Origin: Natronococcus amylolyticus DSM 10524
Lineage (GTDB): Archaea > Halobacteriota > Halobacteria > Halobacteriales > Natrialbaceae
Assembly (NCBI RefSeq): GCF_000337675.1
Contig: NZ_AOIB01000013.1
Coordinates: forward strand, 1-64,000
Length of the DNA stretch: 64,000 nt
Direction of reading: 5' to 3'
Positions within the stretch are counted from its first letter, which is position 1; each line of letters begins with the position of its first letter. Positions 37,113 to 45,287 of this stretch are shown here, piece after piece. Position numbers and translations under genes: made by a program. The notes under the pieces were generated by a model. It had not been told where the DNA came from. It searched no databases and saw only the letters and a program-made list of their open reading frames with translations.

Positions 37113-37298
37113 TCAGTCTTCATGGAAATCGATAGCGCTCGTGTCTTCGATAACCTGGAATTCTGTCGATCCACAGCCGGGACATCCGTTTTTCGCCCCG
37201 ATTGGTTGAATCGCTCCGCCCGACCACTCCTCGGCCGCATAGGTATTACCGCAGTTGGAACATTCAGCGATTGTCCGTTCGCTATCTCCTTTTGGCAT
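37113..37298 (-). CDS. Small zinc-ribbon protein
   Basis: The 61-residue protein has two CxxC knuckles, CSNCG at 13-17 and CPGCG at 39-43, forming a treble-clef or rubredoxin-like zinc site. The tail is acidic. Such small zinc proteins are abundant in haloarchaea and mostly unstudied. It starts 27 bases downstream of the second copy of the duplicated promoter, so it is probably coregulated with the HalOD1 gene. Confidence 0.78.
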   Translation of the reverse strand: MPKGDSERTIAECSNCGNTYAAEEWSGGAIQPIGAKNGCPGCGSTEFQVIEDTSAIDFHED

Positions 37299-37324
37299 CT
37301 TCTATACTGTTGGCCGAGTATCGT

Positions 37325-37358
37325 TTGCCGCTTACCTACAATTATGGAGGGCTTTTAA
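37325..37358 (-). promoter_or_regulatory. Duplicated promoter region, copy 2 (before the zinc-ribbon gene)
   Basis: See copy 1. The element lies 27 bases before the ATG at 37298, nearly the same distance as copy 1 from its gene. The flanking 25-30 bases toward each start codon are also similar (TATA.TGTTGG..), so the whole 5' region was duplicated. Confidence 0.6.
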
Positions 37359-37368
37359 GATGCGAGCG

Positions 37369-38040
37369 TCAATCATCACTGTCATTAGCCGTGGTGTCAC
37401 GGTGCGCGATTGTGCTTCTGAGAAGGTTGTGGTATCCTCGATGGAGACGATCGGCGAACGAGGGACGCGAAATACCGAGTTGATCGGCAAGTGTTTGGAG
37501 ATCGGTCTCACGAGGTTGGTTATAATAGCCTTCATTGAACGCGAGAAGCAACGCCTCGTGTTGGTTAGCGGTGAGGCCGTACTCGTCCCCTGCCTGTAAC
37601 TCTGCTAGCGATTGCAACCGGGTGAGTTGGGTATTAATCTCGTGGTCGGCACAGTATTGCTGAAACGCCGAGATTTGGTCTGAATCTTCAGCGCGGAACT
37701 CGAACGTCCATTGTTTGTTCGTGCCGATCGCCGATAGTAGCGTGAGATCTTTGTCGAGAATAGCTGTGAGGACGCCTTTTACCTCGGGGTTCCACTGGGC
37801 ACGATACAATCCCTGATTCTCGTAGTAGTCGATACGCGTCACCGACTCAAATGCCGCTTCAGTTGTCAGAACGTCTTGAATAGTGTCGTCAGGAGCGTCA
37901 GCTATCCAGAAGTACGGGAGTTGACCTTGGTCGGTGGGAATGACACGCTCTATTTCGACCGTTGCGGTCGGCAGATCATCGAAAACCCGACCTAATGGGA
38001 AGCTCTCTACTGGTATAATGAACTCTGCGATGATCGCCAT
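37369..38040 (-). CDS. HTH-10 (Bat-type) transcriptional regulator
   Basis: The 223-residue protein has an N-terminal GAF-like/bacterioopsin-activator sensor part (residues 1-150) and a C-terminal HTH-10 domain: LTANQHEALLLAFNEGYYNQ, then TDLQTLADQLGISRPSFADRL. The arrangement is that of haloarchaeal Bat-family activators. The target genes may be the neighbouring small genes or remote ones. Its upstream region contains two CTAG sites (38082 and 38091) but no clear palindrome. Confidence 0.87.
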   Translation of the reverse strand: MAIIAEFIIPVESFPLGRVFDDLPTATVEIERVIPTDQGQLPYFWIADAPDDTIQDVLTTEAAFESVTRIDYYENQGLYRAQWNPEVKGVLTAILDKDLTLLSAIGTNKQWTFEFRAEDSDQISAFQQYCADHEINTQLTRLQSLAELQAGDEYGLTANQHEALLLAFNEGYYNQPRETDLQTLADQLGISRPSFADRLHRGYHNLLRSTIAHRDTTANDSDD

Positions 38041-38158
38041 ATTAGTAGCTACAACTGCGAAACAGAAAGTAGCCTATTCACGCTAGACTGACTAGACACG
38101 TAAGGCAATGGTTGCTCTTCCGCAGCGAAAATCATGTTAGGGTGTTCAGTCCACGGAC

Positions 38159-38350
38159 TTACTTATCGTCACCAAGTTCTTCAGCAGTGAGTTTATGGCC
38201 CGTTTCCTGTCCATGTTCAATGATCACCTTTGATGACTTGTTCCCTTCTTTCGTCACCAGCTTCGAAAAGGCGCATTCAGTACACACGATGCGAACTTTT
38301 TGTGAGGTTTGTACGGCTTCGCCTGTCAGGGTGTCCTTATCTTTGGTCAT
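38159..38350 (-). CDS. Small zinc-finger-like protein
   Basis: The 63-residue protein (from the Met at 38350) has CTECAFSKLV followed by IIEHGQETGHKLTA, giving C-x2-C-x18-H-x5-H, a plausible zinc site. The frame extends to a Met at 38467 (102 residues), but that extension looks non-domain-like. The zinc-binding core argues for the short form. Function unknown; DNA- or protein-binding are possible. Confidence 0.6.
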   Translation of the reverse strand: MTKDKDTLTGEAVQTSQKVRIVCTECAFSKLVTKEGNKSSKVIIEHGQETGHKLTAEELGDDK

Positions 38351-38842
38351 ATAGATCAGGTGTGGTGAAATACGCTTCCGGTACAATGTGCCACACGTGA
38401 CAGCGACGCGAAGGGAAAAAGGAGCGTTCCGCGACAGAACGACCTCTAGTTCAAGTGGCCCCTCCATCGTAGGGGCGCTAACACACGATATGAATCGCTA
38501 TTTCAGACAAATATAGACGCCTCAGACGTATAAAGGTGCGTATGTGAATATACAATTTCTTTCTCTCTTCGGATGATATGTTCGTCCTATACCCGGTGTT
38601 CAACGCCCTTGGTGATTGGCTTCCTTTGTGCCTCATTCGCGCTGTGTATGCAGCAGCGACTGAGCGTTCTACCCAGCCTCTGTCAGAATCGGCGTGAAAG
38701 ACTTGGAGGATGAGTGCAGCACGACAGCTTCGTTTGGTTTACGTTGGAATCGGTGAACCATCCGCTCACTACACCTACTTACTGAACGCTGTGGCGGAAT
38801 ATTAATGGAGCAGTGGAATTTCTCACTTTAGAGATAGTTGAT
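38351..38842. other. AT-rich gap with repeat copy C
   Basis: The 492-base gap has no gene I can support. A 33-codon frame at 38712-38810 (MSAARQLRLVYVGIGE...) overlaps repeat copy C but has no other support. AT-rich stretches near 38510-38560 are probably promoter sequence. Confidence 0.45.
38628..38768 (+). repeat. Dispersed island repeat, copy C (long form)
   Basis: Begins GTGCCTCATTCGCGC and TATGCAGCAG, then has CAGCACGACAGCTTCGTT (38717-38734) and CCGCTCA (38762-38768), in register with copy B. The middle also aligns partially (CTACCCAGCCTCTGTCA against CTACCGAGTCACTGTCA). Confidence 0.65.
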
Positions 38843-39283
38843 ATGGTCAAAGAGTGGCTGCAGATGGAGAATATGTGGGGTAGACACTCCAATCCGAAGA
38901 GCGGGTGGAGTCGAATGGCAGCAGGGTTCGTGGCCGTGGGCGCACTCTACCATCGGAAATGGAATTTGTTGGGGCTCACTCTTCTGTTCTTGATCATCAA
39001 TCCGGTGCTATTCCCCGAACCGAGTGAGGAGTTGGATGACTGGATGTACAAAGTCGTACGAGCTGAAGAACGCTGGAGTAACGACGGTCACCGCTTTATC
39101 GGTCTCGGCTACCCGCAGATCCTAAACACCGTGAGTATCCCAATCGGGCTCTATGGCCTCTACGCGGCGTACAAACGCAAGCCTGTCTCAGCTGTGGTTT
39201 TCACTCTCGCATCACAAGGACTCAACCAGTGGTGTATGAAGGAGATTATCGAGTACTACGAAGAAGTCGATTCGAAGAAATAG
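38843..39283 (+). CDS. DUF6653-like membrane protein
   Basis: The 146-residue protein (from ATG 38843) has the family pattern RHSNPKSGWSRMAAGF near the N-terminus, a pair of hydrophobic helices (AAGFVAVGALYHRKWN, LLGLTLLFLIINPVLFP), then W-rich EELDDWMYKVVRAEERW and a third helix. A GTG at 38813 is in frame upstream but less likely. It is an integral membrane protein of unknown role, common in haloarchaea. Confidence 0.72.
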   Translation: MVKEWLQMENMWGRHSNPKSGWSRMAAGFVAVGALYHRKWNLLGLTLLFLIINPVLFPEPSEELDDWMYKVVRAEERWSNDGHRFIGLGYPQILNTVSIPIGLYGLYAAYKRKPVSAVVFTLASQGLNQWCMKEIIEYYEEVDSKK

Positions 39284-39369
39284 TTGATCCCACATTGATC
39301 CTTTGTCCAAAGCGAGACGTGAACCACCAATATTGACCAGTATTACCGTCGCAGACCGAGTCAAATTTC

Positions 39370-39398
39370 GTGGTACATTCGCGCTGTGTATTCAGCAT
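39370..39398 (+). repeat. Dispersed island repeat, copy D (short form)
   Basis: GTGGTACATTCGCGCTGTG followed by TATTCAGCAT. It is 25 of 29 identical to copy C in the same orientation. The downstream half of the element is not recognisable here. It marks the right end of the island, before the aldo/keto reductase. Confidence 0.65.
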
Positions 39399-39525
39399 GG
39401 CTCTCCCAACACCCCTATTAGTTGATGGAAGAGACGGCGTTACGTTCGCATGCTCTACGTAACGAATTAGGGGAGTCGGATTCGACACTACGGCCGAACG
39501 AAGAAAATCACTCTCTACTACTGAG

Positions 39526-40527
39526 CTACTGCTCGCTCGAGCGGGCCGCGTCGATCCGCTCGAGCTGCTCGCCGCTGAGTTCGACGTCGACGGCACCGAC
39601 GTTCTCCTCGAGTTGGTCGGGCGAGCGCGCGCCGACGATCGGCACGCAGGTAAAGCGGTCCTGGTCCATGAGCCAGCGCAGCGAGACCTGCGCGGGGGAG
39701 GCATCGACCTCGTCGGCGACCGACTCGACAGCCTCGAGGACGTCCCACGCCCGGTCGGTCGCGTAGCGGTCCTCGAAGAGGTCGTCCAGGCTGCCCCGCG
39801 AGCCGTCGGGGGCCTCGACGCCGCCGTCGTCGGTGCGCTCGTACTTGCCCGTCAGGAACCCACCGGCCAGCGGCGAGTACGGGCAGACGGCGAGCTCCCG
39901 GTCGGCACAGACGTCGAGGTAGTCGCCGACGGCGTCGTAGTGGGCGGCGTTGACCATCGGCTGGGTGACGTCGAAGCGCTCGAGTCCCTCGACGTCGCTG
40001 GTCCACAGCGCCTTCGTGAGCTGCCAGGCGGCCATCGTCGACGCGCCGAGGTGGTTGACCTTCCCCTCGCGGACGAGGTCGGTGAGGACGGACATCGTCT
40101 CCTCGATCGGGGTCTCGTCGTCCCAGCGGTGGATGTAGTACAGGTCGAGGTAGTCGGTGCCGAGTCGCTCGAGCGTGCCCTCGATCTGGGCGCGGATGTG
40201 TTTGCGACCGAGCCCCGAGTCGTTCGGTCCGGGGTCGCCCCAGCCGTCGAACTCGAAGTACACCTTCGAGGCGATGACCAGATCCTCGCGATCCTGTCCC
40301 TCGAGCCACTCGCCGATCCACTCCTCGCTGGTGCCGTCGGGGGTGCCGTAGACGTTGGCGGTGTCGATGAAGTTGATCCCGTGGTCAACGCAGGCGTCGA
40401 GCAGTTCGTGGGCCTCTTCGCGGGTCGTCTCGTTCTCGAGGTCGCCCGTCGAGCGACCGAACCGCCAGGTGCCGAAACACAGCTGCGAGACGGTCGTGCC
40501 CGTGTTGCCGAGCGTGGTGTACTCCAT
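39526..40527 (-). CDS. Aldo/keto reductase
   Basis: The 333-residue TIM-barrel oxidoreductase uses NADPH. It has the N-terminal TVSQLCFGTWRFG, the catalytic region NFIDTANVYG (Asp, Tyr) and SKVYFEF (Lys), with YIHRWDDETP (His at the active-site position). Near the C-terminus VPIVGARSPDQLEENV binds the cofactor phosphate. It resembles the YakC/YhdN-type reductases. Substrate unknown. Confidence 0.92.
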   Translation of the reverse strand: MEYTTLGNTGTTVSQLCFGTWRFGRSTGDLENETTREEAHELLDACVDHGINFIDTANVYGTPDGTSEEWIGEWLEGQDREDLVIASKVYFEFDGWGDPGPNDSGLGRKHIRAQIEGTLERLGTDYLDLYYIHRWDDETPIEETMSVLTDLVREGKVNHLGASTMAAWQLTKALWTSDVEGLERFDVTQPMVNAAHYDAVGDYLDVCADRELAVCPYSPLAGGFLTGKYERTDDGGVEAPDGSRGSLDDLFEDRYATDRAWDVLEAVESVADEVDASPAQVSLRWLMDQDRFTCVPIVGARSPDQLEENVGAVDVELSGEQLERIDAARSSEQ

Positions 40528-40703
40528 GCTCGAGCGTTTCGCTGCGAGCGGTAAAACGGATTGGGCTGCGGAAAGGGGGGTCGGAAACTCGAGACGCCGA
40601 CCGTCGCGGTTACTCCCTCCGTCAGGACGGGCCCGTTGTGGGCTGCCAACTCGTCCCCTCCACCACCGCAAGAGCAAGAGTTACGTTCCGTATTTCCCAA
40701 GGC

Positions 40704-42206
40704 ATGAATAGTAACCCAATGGTGGACAGCCAACACGACGTGATCGTCGTCGGGGGTGGGATAGCGGGCTGTTTTGCGGCGGCGACAGCAGCAGCCGAGG
40801 GAGTCGACGTCGTCCAACTGGAACGAAAACCCCGCGAAGAGGGCGGGTTTATCGCCTGTGGCGACGCAATAAAGAGTCCTCGAAATCCGACCAACTATCC
40901 GGGGCCGATCGACATGGACGCGGTTGCGAACGACGAATCGGTCCTGATCGACAACAACATCGACCAGATCGAGTGGTGGGACGAGGACCTCGGCGTGCGG
41001 AAGGTGTTGCCCTACCAGAACGGGAGCAACGTTATCGACCGATACGAGTTCGGCCAGCGCCTGCTCGAGCAGGCCGCTGATCACGGCGTCGAACAGCACT
41101 ACGACACAGTGGTCAACGAGGTCGTTCAGGACGGTCGCGTCACCGGCGTCAAGGCGATCCGCGACGGCGAGCCGGTCACCTACGAGTGTGACGTGTTGAT
41201 CGACACCGCGGGCGCACAGTCGATCCTGCAGGACATGGTCGACTTCGAGGCGCTCGACACGCCCGCCGAGCCGACGTTCGAGGTGCCCCACTACACCCAC
41301 TTCGGGTCGGCTTACCGCGAGATCATCGAGACCGAGGAGCCGGTCGACTACCACAACGCCATCGTCGGCAAGCCGCTCGAGGAGATGGGCTACATCTGGT
41401 ACTTCCCGCGCACGCCGACGCAGATCAACGTCGGCCTCGGGTTCCAGATGAACAAGGAGCCCATCCCGCTCGCGGATCGCCTGCGCCGCGACGTCGAGAA
41501 CCGGCCCGAGTTCCGCGGCGCGAACGTCGCCGAGCGCTTCGACAGGAAGAACAAGCTCGGCTCGGCGATCGCCCTCCGACGACCGCTGGATTCGATGGTC
41601 GCCCCCGGCTACCTGACCGCGGGCGGCGCAGCAGGGACGACCCACCCGATCACCGGCAAGGGGATCCGCGGGGCGGCATACTCCGGCTACTCCGCCGGGC
41701 GCGCCGCCGCCCTCGCGGTCGAAGACGGCGACGTCTCCGAGGCCGGCCTCTGGGAGCACAACCGCTGGCTGTACCGCGAGCACGGCGAGGCCGCGAAGCT
41801 CGCCTCGTGGGACGCGTACAACGTCGCCGCGAGCTCCATCGACGTGAGCGTCCTCCGGGCCGTCACCGCATTGCTCCCCGAGAAGGAGCTCCGGGAGATC
41901 GTCGGCACGTCGACGGAGGTGGACGGACTCAAGAGCAAGCTGCTGGTGGGTGCTGGCGTCCTCAGGAACTTCGCGACGGAGACCCGCAAGGGGACCTTCG
42001 ACGAGCTCGGCGTGGACAGGACCGAACTGTACGAGGCGGTCCTCGGCCTCAAGCGAACGCGGGACTACGTCTCCGAGTACGAACGGCGGTACGAGGCCTA
42101 TCCGGCGGAGCGTTCGTCGTTCGAACGCTGGCGCTCCGAGCGCGACCGTCTCGACCGGGAGTTCTACGACGCCCTCGAGCTCTCCCCCGACGAGCGCAAG
42201 TACTGA
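40704..42206 (+). CDS. Geranylgeranyl reductase-family flavoprotein
   Basis: The 500-residue protein binds FAD: VIVVGGGIAGCFAAATAAAE with a downstream Glu (QLERKPREEGG). The C-terminal half has the family's GGAAGTTHPITGKGIRGAAY and a long helical tail. The family saturates the isoprenoid chains of archaeal lipids or related quinones; this divergent member may have another alkene substrate. Start at 40704 (MNSNPMVDSQHD) or at 40719; the latter is closer to family N-termini. Confidence 0.83.
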   Translation: MNSNPMVDSQHDVIVVGGGIAGCFAAATAAAEGVDVVQLERKPREEGGFIACGDAIKSPRNPTNYPGPIDMDAVANDESVLIDNNIDQIEWWDEDLGVRKVLPYQNGSNVIDRYEFGQRLLEQAADHGVEQHYDTVVNEVVQDGRVTGVKAIRDGEPVTYECDVLIDTAGAQSILQDMVDFEALDTPAEPTFEVPHYTHFGSAYREIIETEEPVDYHNAIVGKPLEEMGYIWYFPRTPTQINVGLGFQMNKEPIPLADRLRRDVENRPEFRGANVAERFDRKNKLGSAIALRRPLDSMVAPGYLTAGGAAGTTHPITGKGIRGAAYSGYSAGRAAALAVEDGDVSEAGLWEHNRWLYREHGEAAKLASWDAYNVAASSIDVSVLRAVTALLPEKELREIVGTSTEVDGLKSKLLVGAGVLRNFATETRKGTFDELGVDRTELYEAVLGLKRTRDYVSEYERRYEAYPAERSSFERWRSERDRLDREFYDALELSPDERKY

Positions 42207-42272
42207 GACGCCGGCTCGAGCTGGGTGCGCGGTTTTCGCCCCGATAGGACGTCGGCGGTGGACTCGAGCGTT

Positions 42273-43226
42273 TCAGAACGACGGCAACACTTCTTTCTCG
42301 TAGAGCTCGATCGCCGACTCCTGGTCCGGACCGACCTGGTGGTAGTGGACGTGGTCGTAGCCGGCGTCGACCGCCTGCTCGATGCTGTCGATGTGATCCT
42401 GCGGGTCCGGACTGGTCGTCGTCCCCGACTCGGCGATGTCCTCCTTCTCGACCATCTGGGCGGCCTGATCGAAGTGAGCCGGCATCGGCAGCTCCTGGCC
42501 GAGTTCGCCCGGGACCGAACCGTTCGGCCAGTACTCGTAGATCGTCTCGACGGCCTCCTCCTCGCTGTCGGCGTAACAGCCGTGCAGCTGGGTGTACTTC
42601 GGTCCGTCGCCGCCGGCGTCCTCGTAGGCCTCGACTGGCTCCTCCTTCGGCCCCGAACACCAGAGCCCGTCAGTGTTGTCGGCGACCCACTGGGCGGTCT
42701 GGGGCCCGAACGCGCTCCCGATCGTCGTCGGCTGCTCGTCGGGGCAGGTGTACAGGCGGGCGTTCTCGACCGTGTAGTGTTCGCCGTGGTGGCTCGTGGT
42801 CTCGCCGGTCCAGAGCTGCTCCATCACGTCCATCGCCTCGTCGAGCTTCTCGAGACGAACGTCGTGTTCGGGCCACCGTTCGCCCGTGACGTGTTCGTTC
42901 AGGTTCTCGCCCGTACCGACCCCGAACGTAAAGCGGTCGCCGAACATCTCGTCGACGGTCGCGACCGCGTGGGCGACGTTGAGCGGGTGAATCCGGGTCG
43001 TCGGACAGGTGACGCCGACGCCGACCTCGATGTCGTCCGTCGCGGTCGCGATCCCGCCCAGCGTCGACCAGACGAACGGGGACTCCCCCTGAGCCGGAAC
43101 CCACGGGTGGAAGTGATCCGAGATCGAGAGGAAGTCGAAGCCGGCCGCTTCGGCCCGCTGTGCGATAGAAACGAGTTCGTTGGGCTCGTGTTCCTCGCTC
43201 GAGAGCGTGTATCCGAGTTGTACCAT
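42273..43226 (-). CDS. F420-dependent LLM-class oxidoreductase (TIGR03557 type)
   Basis: The 317-residue TIM-barrel enzyme is of the luciferase-like class. Landmarks are QLGYTLSSEEHEP at the start, DFLSISDHFHPW near residue 30, GVGVTCPTTRIHP, then FGVGTGENLNEHV near 103. These match the G6PD-like F420 enzymes common in haloarchaea. The tail KEEPVEAYEDAG and VGPDQESAIELYEKEVLPSF fits too. The substrate is unknown. It uses coenzyme F420, which haloarchaea make. Confidence 0.87.
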   Translation of the reverse strand: MVQLGYTLSSEEHEPNELVSIAQRAEAAGFDFLSISDHFHPWVPAQGESPFVWSTLGGIATATDDIEVGVGVTCPTTRIHPLNVAHAVATVDEMFGDRFTFGVGTGENLNEHVTGERWPEHDVRLEKLDEAMDVMEQLWTGETTSHHGEHYTVENARLYTCPDEQPTTIGSAFGPQTAQWVADNTDGLWCSGPKEEPVEAYEDAGGDGPKYTQLHGCYADSEEEAVETIYEYWPNGSVPGELGQELPMPAHFDQAAQMVEKEDIAESGTTTSPDPQDHIDSIEQAVDAGYDHVHYHQVGPDQESAIELYEKEVLPSF

Positions 43227-43304
43227 CGACTCGGGATAGCACGAACGCGCGTCTAACGGTTGGCCCTGCGAAAGCAACAAGCGAACCCTACTCGAGGGGT
43301 CCCG

Positions 43305-45041
43305 CTACTCGAGCCGGTAGACGACCGCCTCGTAGGGCCGAAACTCGGCACCGGTCGGATCCACGGGCGACTCGCCGTAGTTCCCGATCAGAACCTCGAA
43401 CCCGGCGGCCTCGAGTGCTGCCGGCTCGAACGTCGCGGGTTCGGCCGACCAGTTGAGGACGACCAGTACCCGCTCGTCCTCGAGCGTTCGGGTGTAGGCG
43501 AACAGCTGCTCGTCCTCCGGAAGCAGGAGGTCGTACTTCCCGTAGACGAGCACGTCCTCGGCGTCCCGCAGCTCGATCAGCCGATGGTAGTAGTGCCAGA
43601 TCGAATCCTCGTCGGCGAGGGCGGCCTCGACGTTGACCCTCGAGCGGTTCTCGTTTACCTTGAGCCAGGGTTCGCCGTCGGTGAAGCCGGCGCCCGCCGA
43701 GCCGTCCCACTGCATTGGCGTCCGCGCGTGGTCCCGGCTCCGGTAGTTGACGAACTCCCGGACGTCCTCGTAGGCGTCGATGGCGCCCGCCTCGAGCAGC
43801 TCGTCGATCGTCCCCAGCGTCTGGGGGTCGTCGATCTCCTCGCGGCTGCGGAAGTCGGCGTTGGTCATCCCGAGTTCGTCGCCCTGATAGACGTACGGCG
43901 TGCCCCGCATCGTCAGCAGGAAGGTCGCGATCAGCGTCGCGCTCTCCTCGCGGTAGCGTTCGTCGTCGCCGAACCGCGAGACGAGCCGCGGGACGTCGTG
44001 ATTGCTCAGAAACAGCGCGTCCCACTCGAGGGTCGCCTGCTTGCGGGTAACGATCTCCTTGAGCTCCGTCAGCTCCCAGTCGCCGGGCTCGGCTCGGCCC
44101 CAGGGCCCGTTCTCGTCCGCGTCGACGTTCATGTGATCGAACTGGAACACCATGTCGAGGCCGTCGCCGTCCTCGCCGAGCGAAGCAGCGGCCTCCTCGA
44201 CAGAGGCCATCCCCATCTCGCCGACGGTCATCGCGTCGTAGTTCGAGAGCGTGTCGTCGTAGATCTCCCGCAGGTACTCGTGGAGGCGCGGCCCGTGGCT
44301 GTAGTGTTCCGAGCCGACGAGCGCGCCGTCGGGATTGCCGTCCGGCAGTCCCTCGGCCTTCGAGAGCAGGTCGATAGCGTCCATCCGGAAGCCGTCGATC
44401 CCCTTCTCGAGCCACCACTCGATTTCGCCCTTGACGTCCTCGCGGACGTCGGGGTTGCGCCAGTTCAGGTCGGGCTGGTGTGGATCGAAGATGTGGAGGT
44501 ACCACTGGCCGCGCTCCTCGTCGTAGCTCCAGGCGGGCCCGCCGAAGATCGAGTCCCAGTTGTTCGGCGCGACCTCGTCCGCGGGGCCGTCGGCCGTCTC
44601 GTAGTCGGCTGCCGCGGCCGGCCGGCCCTCCTTCCAGTGGTAGTACTCCTCGTACTTCCCGTCGCGCTGTCTGGAGCGCCGGAACCACTCGTGTTCGCTC
44701 GAGGTGTGGTTGACCACCAGATCCATGATCAGGCGCATGCCCCGTGAGTGGAGTTCCTCGAGCAGGCGCTCCCAGTCGGCCATCGTCCCGAACGCGTCCA
44801 GGATCGATCGGTAGTCCGCGATATCGTAGCCGTTGTCGTGGTTCGGGGAGTCGTAGACCGGACAGAGCCAGATCACGTCGACGCCGAGTCGATCGAGGTA
44901 GTCGACCTTCTCGACGATTCCGGGAATGTCGCCGACGCCGTCGCCGTCGCTGTCGTTGAAGCTTCGCGGGTAGATCTGGTAGACGACCGCTTCCTTCCAC
45001 CAGGCCCTGTCGGCTCGCTCGAGGGGGTCGCTCCGACTCAT
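43305..45041 (-). CDS. GH13 alpha-glucosidase (oligo-1,6-/maltase type)
   Basis: The 578-residue cytoplasmic glycoside hydrolase has the nucleophile in GFRMDAIDLLS (near residue 205), the acid/base in TVGEMGM (near 262) and the transition-state Asp in FLSNHDVPRL (near 335). The N-terminal YPRSFNDSDGDGVGDIPGI contains the calcium-like loop. It would split maltose or isomaltose units taken up by the adjacent transporter. A longer frame starts at 45083; the Met at 45041 matches family N-termini. Confidence 0.93.
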   Translation of the reverse strand: MSRSDPLERADRAWWKEAVVYQIYPRSFNDSDGDGVGDIPGIVEKVDYLDRLGVDVIWLCPVYDSPNHDNGYDIADYRSILDAFGTMADWERLLEELHSRGMRLIMDLVVNHTSSEHEWFRRSRQRDGKYEEYYHWKEGRPAAAADYETADGPADEVAPNNWDSIFGGPAWSYDEERGQWYLHIFDPHQPDLNWRNPDVREDVKGEIEWWLEKGIDGFRMDAIDLLSKAEGLPDGNPDGALVGSEHYSHGPRLHEYLREIYDDTLSNYDAMTVGEMGMASVEEAAASLGEDGDGLDMVFQFDHMNVDADENGPWGRAEPGDWELTELKEIVTRKQATLEWDALFLSNHDVPRLVSRFGDDERYREESATLIATFLLTMRGTPYVYQGDELGMTNADFRSREEIDDPQTLGTIDELLEAGAIDAYEDVREFVNYRSRDHARTPMQWDGSAGAGFTDGEPWLKVNENRSRVNVEAALADEDSIWHYYHRLIELRDAEDVLVYGKYDLLLPEDEQLFAYTRTLEDERVLVVLNWSAEPATFEPAALEAAGFEVLIGNYGESPVDPTGAEFRPYEAVVYRLE

Positions 45042-45164
45042 CGCCTCATAGATCTCTCGAGCGTTCCAACAGTGTTTCGACACCGGCTCGCGTCAGACTG
45101 ACGGCTTCGTTGGCTCTCGCTCTCCGTTCGGTCCTCGAGCGGACGACGCGCGGTCGTCGGCTGG

Positions 45165-45188
45165 AAACGTAAACGTAAACGTAAACGT
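45165..45188 (+). repeat. Four tandem AAACGT hexamers
   Basis: AAACGT is repeated four times without error, then AGACGG. It lies in the 246-base gap between the malG-like stop and the alpha-glucosidase start, upstream of the glucosidase on the coding strand (where it reads ACGTTT). Confidence 0.8.
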
Positions 45189-45287
45189 AGACGGACTGTC
45201 GCCGAATTCAGTCGCGAGAAGCGGCGGGACGAAATGCGTCCGGAACGGGTCTACGACGAGGCGATCGCCGAGCGGAGTCGAGTGGGG

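Noticed and set aside
38712-38810. A 32-residue frame starting MSAARQLRLVYV
   Set aside because: It lies in repeat copy C, and copy B, its closest relative, does not keep the frame open. Not supported as a gene.
39852-41783. A 643-codon minus-strand frame
   Set aside because: It covers the geranylgeranyl reductase-family gene and part of the aldo/keto reductase in the wrong frame. No motif is visible.
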